Positions 35,208 through 44,622 of a DNA stretch of 64,000 nt are shown in pieces. A program made the position numbers and the translations under genes. The notes under the pieces are model-generated. The model did not search any database and was not told where the DNA came from. It worked only from the letters and a program-made list of their open reading frames with translations. Every line of letters starts with the position of its first letter. The stretch's first letter is position 1. The stretch comes from JAIQFL01 sp035501495 (GTDB taxonomy: Bacteria > Acidobacteriota > Terriglobia > Bryobacterales > Bryobacteraceae): the NCBI GenBank assembly GCA_035501495.1, contig DATJWB010000279.1:31127-95126 (forward strand), in the 5' to 3' direction.

Positions 35208-38200
35208 ATGTGTATGTGGCCAGGTTTGCCGCGGTTTGGGCTCCGTTTTGCCGCCATGATGGCGGTGTTGTGTGTTTCCGGTTGGGCGCAGTTTAGCGGC
35301 AGCATCCAGGGTACGGTTTCGGATCCTGCCGGCGCCGTAGTTCCTAACGCCAAGGTTCAGTTGAAGAATAACGGGACGGGGGTATCTGCCACGACCACCT
35401 CCGACGCGGAAGGCAATTACCGGTTCGTGAGCCTGGCTCCAGGGTCTTATCAGATCACAGTGGACGCCGCAGGCTTCAATTCCACCAATGTGCCGTTCAC
35501 CCTGACCACCAGCGAGAATCTGAATCTCCCGGTGTCGTTGAAGGTGGCGACGGCGGCGCAATCGGTGGAGGTGACTGGTGAGGCGCCGGTCTTGAACACG
35601 GCCGAGAGCCGGACCCAGATGACGCTCGAAACGTCCGCACTCTCCAATCTGCCGCTGGCGGGCCGCAATATGATCTCGCTGGTGACCACGGCGCCCGGGG
35701 TGATCGGGATCGGTACGGTGGTGGGCGGAAGCCCGGGATCGGGTGTGGACAACTACTCGACCGAGACGCAGGTGGATGCCAGCGGAAACGGCGCGGGCAG
35801 TGTCGGCAACATGTACATGGTGGATGGCCTCGATGTGACCAGCGCCATTCGGCCTGGAGTTTTGAATCTCACGCCGAATCCCGACTCGGTGCAGGAGGTC
35901 AGCATCCAAACCAATACCTTCAGCGTGGAGTATGGCCGCGCCAGCTCGGTCCAGATGTCCATGACTACCAAGTCCGGCACCGACGGCCTGCACGGCACGG
36001 CCAGCGACTACTTCACCAACCAGAAGCTGTTTGCCGGAACGGAGTTTCTGCACAAATACTCGCCATACCACAGCAACAACATCTCCGCCACCATCGGCGG
36101 CCCGATCCTTCCGCATCACCAGTTCTTCTTCTTCTTCGCGATCGAGCCTTTGCGCGCATCCACCTCCACCGGCAACAGCGTGCAGATTTACGAGGATCCG
36201 CAATTCACCGCCTTTGCAAAGGCCAACTTCCCCAACACGCTCGGCACCAAGATCCTGACCAGCTACGGACCTGCCAATGCGACCACGACCGGGGTCTCGC
36301 AGACGGCGAACACTGTGTTTGCGGGAACCTGCGGCACGCCCACGACCTTCAATCTGCCCTGCTCCACGCCGGTGCTCGACTCGGGCATTTTCAACGGCAC
36401 CAATTACCGCAACGGCACTCAATTCAACGTCCGCATCGACAAGTATTTCAAGAAAGACCGGATCTACGGCAACGTCTACCGCACCGTTCTGGATACCGGC
36501 GGTCCGGCGATCCGCCCGGCATTCGCGGCTACCAATCACTTCATTCTGAATTCCTGGCAGGGTAACGAGACCCACACCTTCTCACCCTCGACCGTGAATG
36601 AGGCCAGCTTCGGATACATGCGCGACGAAGGGATTCAGCCGCAGACCGGCCTGTTCAGCGTGCCGCTCATCAACGTGACGGGCAGCATCGGATTCGGCAA
36701 CGGCTTCGCCGCCGGCGATTTCATCCAGCACAACTACCATTGGCGGGACGTGCTGACGAACATCCGCGGGTCGCACAGCTTCAAGTTCGGATACGAAGGG
36801 TGGTTCGGCGACGACGTAGAGAACTTCCAGGGGCCCCACGCGCAGCCCACCTTCAACTTCAACAACCTTCTGGACCTGGTGCAGGACAAGCCGTTCACCG
36901 AGACCGGCGTGGCCTACAACCCGATTACCGGAAAGCCGGTGCTGTGGGATTGGAACGCCGCCTCGAAGACCTTCGGTCTGTTCGTGCAGGACACCTGGAA
37001 GGTGAAGCCGAACGTCACGCTTACCTATGGCGTGCGGTTTGACGACTTCGGCAACCCCTATTCGCGCTCGGCAAACACCGTGTTCGGCAACTTCGTCCTG
37101 GGACAGGGATCTACTCTGGCAGACCAGGTCACCAACGGAAAAGTGGCCGTGATGAACGACGTCTTCAATTCGGCGCAGAAGGCGTGGAGTCCCCGCGTCG
37201 GCGTGTCGTGGGATCCGAATCGAAAAGGTGACTGGGTGATCCGCGGCGGCGTCGGCATCTTCCATAACTGGGTGACTCCAGCCAACGCGCAGGAGGAGAT
37301 GCGCGGGAATCCGCCCGGTCCGATCTACCCGACCTTCTTCTCCACCGGTGCGATCCAGCCTCTATTCGTCCTGGGGAACAGCAATACGCCTCCATTCGGG
37401 TTCACTTATCCGGCTGTTCCCGGCGGGCAACTTGACTCGCACGGCGGCGTTGTCGGTCTGCAGCCCGCCATCGGCGCGATCGACCCCAACCTCCTGACGC
37501 CGGTGTCTTACGACTTCACCGCAACCGTCGAGCGTAGGATTGTCAAGGACACCACGGTCTCGGTAGGTTACTCAGGCGCGCGCGGACGGGACCTGCTGTC
37601 CGGAGGCGGCCAGCAGTTCAGCGTGAGCTACGGCGTGGATATCAATAGCTACGCCGGCGACCTGGTGCAGCACAACAGCACGGTTCCGACGCGGCTCCTG
37701 CCGAGCTTCGGGTCGATCGCCTATACGCAAAACGACCGGCAGTCGCGTTTCGATTCCCTGATTGTCGGGGTGCGGACTCGGTTCGCGAGGAGCGGTTTCA
37801 TCAACGCCTATTACACGCGATCTTCGTCGCAGGACGACACGCAGGTGTATCCGGTGGCGACGAATCCGTACCAGTATTACGGCCCATCGATCTGGGATTC
37901 GCCGAACCGCCTCTCGATTACGGCAAGTTACACGATACCCGGTCTGCAGGGAGGCCGCGGATTCGCCGGGCGCGTCACCAGCGGATGGGCCGCCAGCGCG
38001 GTGACCATCCTGCAAAGCGGCCACCCCTTCACCGTAAACACGACCGCCGCCTTCCAGCCCGTCCGCGACGCCAACGGCAATATTACGGGGCTCTCTCCGG
38101 CGAGCGGCGACTACAATGCGGACGGAGACAATAACGATTACCCCAACGTCTCCACGTACCAGATACTCACCGGGCGGCAGAATTATCTGAACGGCTCCAT

Positions 38201-38480
38201 CTTCAAGTCCAATTTCACGCAGCCCACGCTGGGGACAGAGGGCAACGAAAAATGGGGTCAATTCCGAAACCCCGGATTTGCGGAGACCGACCTCAATTTA
38301 TCGAAGGACACCAAACTGACGGAGAGATTGCGCCTGCAGTTGCGATTCGAGTTCTACAACGTCTTCAACCGGGTGAACCTGGGCGGCATCAACGCGAATC
38401 TGACGAGCGCGACGTTCGGCAAATCCACTTCGCAGCTCAATCCGCGCAACATCCAGATTGGCGCTAAGATCGCCTTTTAG
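35208..38480 (+). CDS. Oar-like TonB-dependent outer-membrane receptor
   Basis: A 1,090-residue outer-membrane protein. A signal peptide (FAAMMAVLCVSGWAQ) is followed by a carboxypeptidase-regulatory beta-sandwich (GTVSDPAGAVVPNAKVQLKN...GNYRFVSLAPGSYQITVDAAGF, about 27-110), a plug region (LSNLPLAGRNMISLVTTAPG, NMYMVDGLDV, VEYGRASSVQMSMTTKSGTD, about 140-260) and a long barrel ending NIQIGAKIAF. The aromatic end fits outer-membrane insertion. Acidobacteriota hold many such proteins, thought to take up glycan or peptide fragments. ATG 35208 follows GGGAAGGGG directly; ATG 35214 in the same frame has better spacing. Confidence 0.85.
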   Translation: MCMWPGLPRFGLRFAAMMAVLCVSGWAQFSGSIQGTVSDPAGAVVPNAKVQLKNNGTGVSATTTSDAEGNYRFVSLAPGSYQITVDAAGFNSTNVPFTLTTSENLNLPVSLKVATAAQSVEVTGEAPVLNTAESRTQMTLETSALSNLPLAGRNMISLVTTAPGVIGIGTVVGGSPGSGVDNYSTETQVDASGNGAGSVGNMYMVDGLDVTSAIRPGVLNLTPNPDSVQEVSIQTNTFSVEYGRASSVQMSMTTKSGTDGLHGTASDYFTNQKLFAGTEFLHKYSPYHSNNISATIGGPILPHHQFFFFFAIEPLRASTSTGNSVQIYEDPQFTAFAKANFPNTLGTKILTSYGPANATTTGVSQTANTVFAGTCGTPTTFNLPCSTPVLDSGIFNGTNYRNGTQFNVRIDKYFKKDRIYGNVYRTVLDTGGPAIRPAFAATNHFILNSWQGNETHTFSPSTVNEASFGYMRDEGIQPQTGLFSVPLINVTGSIGFGNGFAAGDFIQHNYHWRDVLTNIRGSHSFKFGYEGWFGDDVENFQGPHAQPTFNFNNLLDLVQDKPFTETGVAYNPITGKPVLWDWNAASKTFGLFVQDTWKVKPNVTLTYGVRFDDFGNPYSRSANTVFGNFVLGQGSTLADQVTNGKVAVMNDVFNSAQKAWSPRVGVSWDPNRKGDWVIRGGVGIFHNWVTPANAQEEMRGNPPGPIYPTFFSTGAIQPLFVLGNSNTPPFGFTYPAVPGGQLDSHGGVVGLQPAIGAIDPNLLTPVSYDFTATVERRIVKDTTVSVGYSGARGRDLLSGGGQQFSVSYGVDINSYAGDLVQHNSTVPTRLLPSFGSIAYTQNDRQSRFDSLIVGVRTRFARSGFINAYYTRSSSQDDTQVYPVATNPYQYYGPSIWDSPNRLSITASYTIPGLQGGRGFAGRVTSGWAASAVTILQSGHPFTVNTTAAFQPVRDANGNITGLSPASGDYNADGDNNDYPNVSTYQILTGRQNYLNGSIFKSNFTQPTLGTEGNEKWGQFRNPGFAETDLNLSKDTKLTERLRLQLRFEFYNVFNRVNLGGINANLTSATFGKSTSQLNPRNIQIGAKIAF

Positions 38481-38501
38481 GAGGCAGGGTGAGGTAGGGG
38501 C

Positions 38502-38559
38502 GTGGCGCAGGCATTCCTGCCTGCCGCGTCCCGGCTCATCGGGTCGCTTTTTGCCGGCA
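38502..38559 (+). repeat. Terminator-like intergenic repeat, copy 4 (compensatory stem)
   Basis: First hairpin GCAGGCA/TGCCTGC (about 38507-38524). Second hairpin GCG-T-CCCG (38526-38533), loop GCTCAT, CGGG-T-CGC (38540-38547), then five T. Compared with copy 2 the stem bases differ on both arms yet still pair. It starts 21 bases after the receptor stop. Confidence 0.75.
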
Positions 38560-40071
38560 CGACGAAACTCCGCATGGCTGGTAGTCCTGCTCTCGAGCGC
38601 GGTTTCAATCGTCGCCCATCCCTGTGAGACTTGCCATCCGAAGGAGGTCGCGGGATACTCGCATTCCGCGATGGCACAGTCGCTGCGGCACACTGCCAAA
38701 GAGCCGGAAGGCACGTTCGCTGGCTCCGGCACTCGCTTCACAATTCATGCCGGCAGCAAGGGCGTTTGGCAGCGGATGGACCGCGCGGGTGAGACCACGG
38801 AATACCAGGTTGCCTACGTCATCGGATCGGGCCGCCACGCTTCGGGATTTCTCGTGCAGATCGGAGATCATCTGTTTCAATCGCCGGTCTGTTACTACAC
38901 CAATCGCCAGGCCTACGATCTCGCGCCGGGGTACGAACGGATTCCGGAGCCTGATTTCACCCGGCCGGTAGGCGAAGAGTGCGTCCTGTGCCACTCCGGC
39001 CGGCCGCTGAATGTCCCGGGCACGGCGAACCGTTACACGCCTCCGGTATTCGCGGAGGAGGGCATCTCGTGCGAACGCTGCCATGGGCCGGTGACCGAGC
39101 ACCTGAGGCGGCCCGTGCCGGGTTCGATTGTCAACCCGGCCAAACTGTCGTCGGCCGCGCGCGACAGCGTCTGCGAACAATGCCACCTGGCCGGCGTCGC
39201 GCGCATTCTGAATCCCGGCAGAGGATTTGCCGACTTTCATCCGGGCCATCGGCTGGAGGAAGTCTTCACCGTCTATGTTCGGGACGGCGCGCGAAGCTTC
39301 AAGGTAATCAGCCACGCGGAACAGTTGGCGCTGAGCGCGTGCGCACGAAACAGCCAGGGCAAATTGTGGTGCGGAACGTGCCACGATCCCCATGCGCCCG
39401 CAGAGCAGGGCGCGCAATCCTACAACCGAAGCTGCCAGGGGTGCCACGCCGGGAAACTGCCCGCGGCCCATTCCAGCGAGAACAACTGCATCGGCTGTCA
39501 TATGACCCGGCGGACGGCGCAGGATGGCGCCCACACGGTGTTCACGGACCATCGGATCACCAGACGCCCTGACCAGGCGGATGACGCGGCTGTACAGTCA
39601 GAAACGCTCGTGGCCTGGAGAAAGCCCGATCCGCCGCTGGAAGACCGAAATCTGGCGCTGGCCTACCTCAACGCCGGCATCACCAATCGATCCCCTGCCC
39701 AAATCGTACGCGGCTATCGTATGCTGACGGAGGTGCAGAGAACTTCGCCGGACGATGTCGGCGTCCTCAAGGGGATTGGAAGAGCGCTCTTGTTGGGGAA
39801 GCAGCCGGGTGAAGCGTTGAAGGCGTTCGAGCGCGTATTGCAACTTCTCCCCGCGAGCGCCGCCGGCGAGGAAGATGTGGGCACCGCCAGTCTGGAGGCT
39901 GCCCAGGTGGACGGGGCCGTGGCGCACCTGGAACGGGCGCTCGAGTTGGATCCCCTGTTGCTGTCGGCGGCGACGGCACTCGAGGCCGCCTATCGACAAC
40001 AGGGCGCCGCCGAAAAAGCTGCCGCATTGCAGGATCGCGTCCGCCGCGCGATGTCACAAAGTCAGAGGTAA
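38551..40071 (+). CDS. Seven-haem c-type cytochrome with C-terminal TPR region
   Basis: About 506 residues from the proposed TTG start, which gives a good signal peptide (PARRNSAWLVVLLSSAVSIVAH); the frame is open further upstream through a repeat element, and no clear ribosome site is seen. Seven CxxCH haem-binding motifs: CETCH, CVLCH, CERCH, CEQCH, CGTCH, CQGCH and CIGCH, all in the first two-thirds. The last 150 residues contain TPR-like helices (GYRMLTEVQRTSPDDVGVLKGIGRALLLGKQPGEALKAFERVL). It is a periplasmic electron carrier or small multihaem reductase of unknown partner. The GH127 gene follows after 5 bases. Confidence 0.8.
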   Translation: MPARRNSAWLVVLLSSAVSIVAHPCETCHPKEVAGYSHSAMAQSLRHTAKEPEGTFAGSGTRFTIHAGSKGVWQRMDRAGETTEYQVAYVIGSGRHASGFLVQIGDHLFQSPVCYYTNRQAYDLAPGYERIPEPDFTRPVGEECVLCHSGRPLNVPGTANRYTPPVFAEEGISCERCHGPVTEHLRRPVPGSIVNPAKLSSAARDSVCEQCHLAGVARILNPGRGFADFHPGHRLEEVFTVYVRDGARSFKVISHAEQLALSACARNSQGKLWCGTCHDPHAPAEQGAQSYNRSCQGCHAGKLPAAHSSENNCIGCHMTRRTAQDGAHTVFTDHRITRRPDQADDAAVQSETLVAWRKPDPPLEDRNLALAYLNAGITNRSPAQIVRGYRMLTEVQRTSPDDVGVLKGIGRALLLGKQPGEALKAFERVLQLLPASAAGEEDVGTASLEAAQVDGAVAHLERALELDPLLLSAATALEAAYRQQGAAEKAAALQDRVRRAMSQSQR

Positions 40072-40076
40072 GCCCA

Positions 40077-42137
40077 ATGAGTCAGAAATCCATCGATTCG
40101 TGCAGCCGCCGAAGCTTCGGCGCCCTGGTAGCCGGGGCGGCCGCGTCTATCCCTGCAATCGCAGCCCAACAACAGGCGGCGTCTCAAACCACCGCCCCAC
40201 CGGCGCCGGGAAACTTCCGCCGGCCGCTGGCGCCCGATGTTCCGCCTTTCGCCGGAAAGCTCGAGTTCACGAGGAAGGACGTTCCGCTTCAGGCAGAGCC
40301 TTTCCCCATGAACCAGGTCCGCCTGCTGCCCAATAGCGTGTACCACGACGCCATGGAATGGAATCGCGGCTATATGAACAGGCTCGAGCCCGGCCGTCTG
40401 CTCTATACGTTCCGCGCCAACGCCGGCCTGGCGCCGGGAACCGCAAAGCCTCTCGGCGGATGGGAGCAGCCGGAGAACGGGCAGCGATCGAGCGAGCTGC
40501 GCGGACACTTCGTGGGCCACTATCTTTCCGCCACCGCCCAACTGGCCGCCAATGGCGACCGCGGCGCCAAGGCCAAGGGCGATCTGTTGGTGGCGGAGCT
40601 CGCGAAGTGCCAGCAGAAGCTGGGCGGGAAATACCTCAGCGCATTTCCCACCACCTGGTGGGACCGCCTGGAGAAAGGCGAGCGCGTCTGGGCGCCCTTC
40701 TACACGATCCACAAGATCATGGCCGGCATGTTCGATATGTACCGCCTCGGCGGCAATCAGCAGGCTCTGGCGGTGCTTGAGGGAATGGCCGCCTGGGCCG
40801 ACGAATGGACCGCGCCCAAGACCGAGGAACAGATGCAGCAGATCCTCACCATCGAGTTCGGCGGCATGGCCGAGACGCTGTACCATCTCGCGGCGGCCAC
40901 CGACAACGATCGCTGGGCCATCGCGGGCGACCGTTTCCAGAAGCGAAGCTTCATCAATCCGCTGGCCGCCCGTCGCGACGAACTCCGCGGCCTGCACGTG
41001 AACACGCACATCCCGCAGGCGATCGCGGCGGCACGCCGTTACGAGATTTCGGGCGACATCCGGTTTCACGACGTCGCCGATTACTTCTTCTACGAGGTGA
41101 CCACCGCGCGCTCCTACGTGACCGCAGGCACCAGCAATGCGGAAGCGTGGCTCGCGCCGCCGCGCCGCCTCGCCGCGGAATGGAAGCTCAGCCCCAACAC
41201 CGCGGAGTGCTGCTGCGCGTACAACATGCTGAAACTGGCGCGGCGGCTGTACAGTTGGAATCCAGACGCGAAGTATTTCGACTATTACGAGCGGTCGCTC
41301 CTCAACCACCGCATCGGCACGATCCGGCCGAACGTGGGAACCACGCAGTATTACCTCTCGCTGACGCCCGGCGTCTGGAAGACGTTCTGCACGGAGGACC
41401 AGACCTTCTGGTGCTGCACCGGGTCGGGCGTCGAGGAGTATTCCAAGCTCAACGACAGCATCTATTGGCGCGACCGCGAAGGAGTGTACGTGAACCTGTT
41501 CATTCCTTCGGAGCTGGATTGGGCGGAGAAGGGCTTCCGCCTGCGGCAGGAGACGAAATTCCCCGACTCGCAGGAAACCACCATCACGGTGACCGCGGCG
41601 CGGCCGGAGGCGTTGACTCTACGGCTGCGAGTCCCCGGATGGCTGGAGTCGGCGGCGGTGGTGAAAGTCAATGGCAAGGTGTTGGAAGCTTCCGCCGCGC
41701 CCGGCAGTTATCTGGCGCTGAAGCGCTCCTGGAAGGCCGGCGATCGGATTGAGATGGGTCTCCCGATGCGCCTGCGCGTAGAAACGATGCCCGACGATCC
41801 GTCGATTCAAGCGTTCCTATATGGTCCGCTGGTGCTGGCAGGCGACCTCGGCGGGGAAGGACTGACGGAAGCCCATCTCAGCGGCCCGAACCTTCGGGTG
41901 GGAGCGCCCAACACGGAGCAGTTCGGCTCGCCGCTGGGTCCGACCAACACCACCCCGCCGGTCCCCGGCCTCGCCATTCCGTCGTTTCGGCCGGGAGGCG
42001 CGGACCCCAGTGGCTGGATCAAGCCGGGGGACAAGCCGCTGACGTTTCGCACCGTTGGCCAGAAGCAGGATGTCACACTCGTGCCGCTGAATCGCCTGTT
42101 TAATCGCCGATACTCGGTGTACTGGCAGGTTTCCTAG
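40077..42137 (+). CDS. GH127 beta-L-arabinofuranosidase-like enzyme, Tat-exported
   Basis: A 686-residue protein with a Tat signal (SRRSFGALVAGAAASIPA). It belongs to GH127 (formerly DUF1680). An (alpha/alpha)6 barrel contains ELRGHFVGHYLSATAQLAANG, FYTIHKIMAGMFDMYRL, the metal/catalytic segment TAECCCAYNMLKLARRLY and the second cysteine pair QTFWCCTGSGVEEYSKLNDSIYW. In characterised GH127 a zinc-bound cysteine is the nucleophile and a Glu near the first cysteines is the acid/base; both elements are here. A C-terminal beta-domain follows. It removes beta-L-arabinofuranose from plant glycans or glycoproteins. Confidence 0.85.
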   Translation: MSQKSIDSCSRRSFGALVAGAAASIPAIAAQQQAASQTTAPPAPGNFRRPLAPDVPPFAGKLEFTRKDVPLQAEPFPMNQVRLLPNSVYHDAMEWNRGYMNRLEPGRLLYTFRANAGLAPGTAKPLGGWEQPENGQRSSELRGHFVGHYLSATAQLAANGDRGAKAKGDLLVAELAKCQQKLGGKYLSAFPTTWWDRLEKGERVWAPFYTIHKIMAGMFDMYRLGGNQQALAVLEGMAAWADEWTAPKTEEQMQQILTIEFGGMAETLYHLAAATDNDRWAIAGDRFQKRSFINPLAARRDELRGLHVNTHIPQAIAAARRYEISGDIRFHDVADYFFYEVTTARSYVTAGTSNAEAWLAPPRRLAAEWKLSPNTAECCCAYNMLKLARRLYSWNPDAKYFDYYERSLLNHRIGTIRPNVGTTQYYLSLTPGVWKTFCTEDQTFWCCTGSGVEEYSKLNDSIYWRDREGVYVNLFIPSELDWAEKGFRLRQETKFPDSQETTITVTAARPEALTLRLRVPGWLESAAVVKVNGKVLEASAAPGSYLALKRSWKAGDRIEMGLPMRLRVETMPDDPSIQAFLYGPLVLAGDLGGEGLTEAHLSGPNLRVGAPNTEQFGSPLGPTNTTPPVPGLAIPSFRPGGADPSGWIKPGDKPLTFRTVGQKQDVTLVPLNRLFNRRYSVYWQVS

Positions 42138-42208
42138 CCTACAACTAAGTACACCAGTTCATAAATACCACCGCGAACTCCATCGAGCCGCAAGTAACCG
42201 CCTCCCTC

Positions 42209-42252
42209 ACGGTCGCGGCTCGGTATGCAGCCTCGTTCGGAGCCGCGACCGT
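42209..42252. repeat. Perfect 13-base inverted repeat (dispersed-palindrome type)
   Basis: Arms ACGGTCGCGGCTC (42209-42221) and GAGCCGCGACCGT (42240-42252) with an 18-base centre; the flanks CCTCCCTC and TAGCGAGCGGAGG extend the palindrome imperfectly. There is no T-run on either strand. It sits in a 331-base gap and touches the stop codon of the small open frame at 42252-42404. Confidence 0.7.
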
Positions 42253-42404
42253 TAGCGAGCGGAGGTCCGGGAATACGTGGCGAACTTCTGATCCTGAAGG
42301 TGCCGCTGCACCTGCTGTTCGAGCGCTGCGGTCCGGTTTGGAATTTCCTGGGCCAGCCAGGGCAGCAGGACAATGAATATTGCAACGACCTTCGCCACGT
42401 GCAT
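42252..42404 (-). CDS. Possible small membrane protein (50 aa)
   Basis: A short frame beginning MHVAKVVAIFIVLLPWLAQE, one hydrophobic segment, followed by a polar helix with Gln/Arg (NRTAALEQQVQRHLQD). GGAGG lies 2 bases before the ATG, or 8 before an in-frame GTG, either of which could start translation. No family is recognised. The gap from 42138 to 42468 otherwise holds only the inverted repeat, so this is the only candidate gene. It is divergent from the broken hydrolase gene. Confidence 0.35.
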   Translation of the reverse strand: MHVAKVVAIFIVLLPWLAQEIPNRTAALEQQVQRHLQDQKFATYSRTSAR

Positions 42405-42468
42405 CACCTCCACGGAATAGGAGTGTGCGCCCATGCGGGCGGGTTATTCTATGGTACCGGAGGAGTGA

Positions 42469-43532
42469 ATGAAACGCCGGATCGCTATTATCATTTCGTG
42501 TTTGGCGCTTGTCGCGCAGAGCCAAATGAAGGTTCAGAAGCTCGACACGGCGGTGTTGGCCGACGCCCCGGTTGTGCCGCAGATGGTGGTGGACTCTGAC
42601 GGCACGCTGCTTTTCGGCCCGCGTACGGTCCCCTTGCCCGCGCTCGCCAGCCCGGAAGCGCGGCAAGCGTACACGCGACAGATGCTGCAACGGGCGCAGG
42701 CAGCGGCCGCGAACGGCGGTCCGGCTTCGGTGCGCGGCGACGCGAGCCTGCCGCCCGCCCCAGACGCAAGCAAGACGGCCGCCCTCCAGATTTACCCGGT
42801 GGTGGAGGAGAGCCAGAAAATCGGCGGAGTCGGCGTTACCCTCTACTCGCCCAAGACGCTCCCTGCGAAGAACCGCAATCAGGTTTTGATGGAGTTCGAA
42901 ATGGACGCCGAAGCGATTGCCGTCGCCAGCTTCGGCGAGGTGAAGGTGATCAAGGTCAACTGTCGCGGCGGCGGGCCTTCCGTCCCAGGCAATGAAGACA
43001 TTGTCGCTGTCTGTCGCGAATTGCTGAAGACCCACAAGCCGAAGAACATCGGCATGTTCGGCGCATCCTGAGGATGCACGCTCGCGCGAACCACCATCCT
43101 GTGGCTGCCGGTACAGAAGCTCCCGCTTCCGGGCGCCGTGGGCCTGGCCACCTGCTCCGGTGGATCGAATCCGGGCGATGCGCGCTACACCATGAACGGG
43201 CTCGACGCCGGACTATCCACGGCCTTTTCGGGACGGCCACCCTATGGGGGGGCGTGACAGCACTCCGCGGGAAACCAATCGAACCGCCGGCAACCGCGCT
43301 CGATGGCGACATTCCTAAAGGCTACCCTCCTGCTTTTCTGCTTTCCGGCACTCGCGACATGTGCCTGAGTCAGACCGTGCTGCTGCACCGCAAGGTGCGC
43401 AATGCCGGCGTGGAAGCGTATCTCAACGTCTTCGAGGGCATGTGGCACTTCTTCTGGGAGAGACCTGAGTTGCCCGAATCGCGTGAGGCCATGATGGCGC
43501 TGGCGAGTTTCTTCAATCGCCATTTGGAGTAA
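42469..43532 (+). pseudogene. Alpha/beta hydrolase (acetyl-esterase/HSL-like), broken by a stop and a frameshift
   Basis: Starts normally after GGAGG with a signal peptide (MKRRIAIIISCLALVAQSQ). The family regions GGVGVTLYSPKTLPAKN and CRGGGPSVPG are intact to the nucleophile elbow GMFGAS, where a TGA (43069-43071) interrupts what should be GxSAGG. The same frame continues to the SGGSNPGDARYTMNGLDAG region; then a run of seven G (43244-43250) marks a switch to another frame that carries the rest: GDIPKGYPPAFLLSGTRDMCLSQ and GMWHFFWERPELPESREAM. Two lesions make it a pseudogene unless both are sequence errors. Confidence 0.8.
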
Positions 43533-43553
43533 CATCATCCGAAGGAGAAGCGT

Positions 43554-44609
43554 ATGCGAGTAGTCGTTTTGCTCATCCTGGCATTGGGTCTCGCCGTGGA
43601 TTCCGGACGTGCGCAGCGTCCGGGCGAGGCAAGCAATCCGGGTGTCTCGGCAACTATCGCGGCGAAGAAGCCGGTATTCGCGGGCGCGTGCAAAGCGTGT
43701 CCCTGGGGCATCCTCGCGAAAGTGACAGCGGACGCGCTAAGTTTCTACGGCTATCAAACCACGATCTGCTGGGTCTGCTGGTCCAGTTTCGGACCACGCG
43801 AGATGGCGGACAAGACCAAGCCGGTGATGCCGCCGGGAGCCGTCAGCAACGCGGAGTACATCGAACCGCCTCCCGATGCGGTCCCCGATATCAGTGCGAC
43901 CAGCGAGTCCAACCTGATCGACGCCTGGAACGGCGCCGGCCCTTACGCAAACGACAATAAGCAGCGGCGTAACTACCGGGTCATCGCAGTCATCCGCACC
44001 ACCACTTATATGCTGGCCGCGGCGAGCAGGAAGTCGGGTATCACCAGCCTGAAACAGATCAAGGTCCGCCAGCAACCCACGTGGATCGTCGGCGGCAACA
44101 ACATCATCTTCGACTACTACGGAATCAAAGTGGAAGACCTGAAAGCCAAGGGTGGAGGCATCATGCCGGGCCAGGTTTCGCGCGAGAAGCGAGCATCGGG
44201 CGATGTGTTCATCGGCACGGGCCTGCTGGCGAACACGCCCGAGCAGCGATCGTGGTATGAAGCCAGCCAATTGAACGACCTCGTCTTTCTGGACATGGAC
44301 GAGCCTCTGCTCGAAAAGCTTGCCCGCGTGCCGGGCTACGAACGCGCCACCGTGCCGCTGGCCCTGTTCCGAGGGGTGGACCGGCCAATTCCCACGGTCA
44401 TGCGGCCCAACCACTTCATCTACGTCCGCAATGACGCGCCCGACGATTTTGCATACGCGGTCGCGAAGGCGCTGGCGGAGCATCGCCAGTTGTTTCAGGT
44501 GCAACTGGAACCGTGGTATTACGATCCCGATACGGTCGCCGACAGCAAAACGATCCCGATGCACCGTGGAGCGATGCAGTATTATCGGGAACGCGGTTGG
44601 GTGAAGTAG
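43554..44609 (+). CDS. TAXI-type (TRAP) solute-binding protein, orphan
   Basis: A 351-residue exported protein (signal LLILALGLAVDSGRAQ, GAAGGAGAAG-like site upstream). It resembles TAXI-family substrate-binding subunits: an early strand AACKACPWGILAKVTADALS, AVIRTTTYMLAAASRKSGITSLKQIK, VFIGTGLLANTPEQRSWYEAS, and the C-terminal LFRGVDRPIPTVMRPNHFIYVRNDAPDDFAYAVAKAL. TAXI proteins feed TRAP transporters, but no TRAP permease gene is nearby. The N-terminal part has four cysteines in two pairs (CKAC, CWVC), unusual for a binding protein. It faces the GH51 gene with only 13 bases between stops. Confidence 0.6.
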   Translation: MRVVVLLILALGLAVDSGRAQRPGEASNPGVSATIAAKKPVFAGACKACPWGILAKVTADALSFYGYQTTICWVCWSSFGPREMADKTKPVMPPGAVSNAEYIEPPPDAVPDISATSESNLIDAWNGAGPYANDNKQRRNYRVIAVIRTTTYMLAAASRKSGITSLKQIKVRQQPTWIVGGNNIIFDYYGIKVEDLKAKGGGIMPGQVSREKRASGDVFIGTGLLANTPEQRSWYEASQLNDLVFLDMDEPLLEKLARVPGYERATVPLALFRGVDRPIPTVMRPNHFIYVRNDAPDDFAYAVAKALAEHRQLFQVQLEPWYYDPDTVADSKTIPMHRGAMQYYRERGWVK

Positions 44610-44622
44610 CGGCGCGGCGCTG

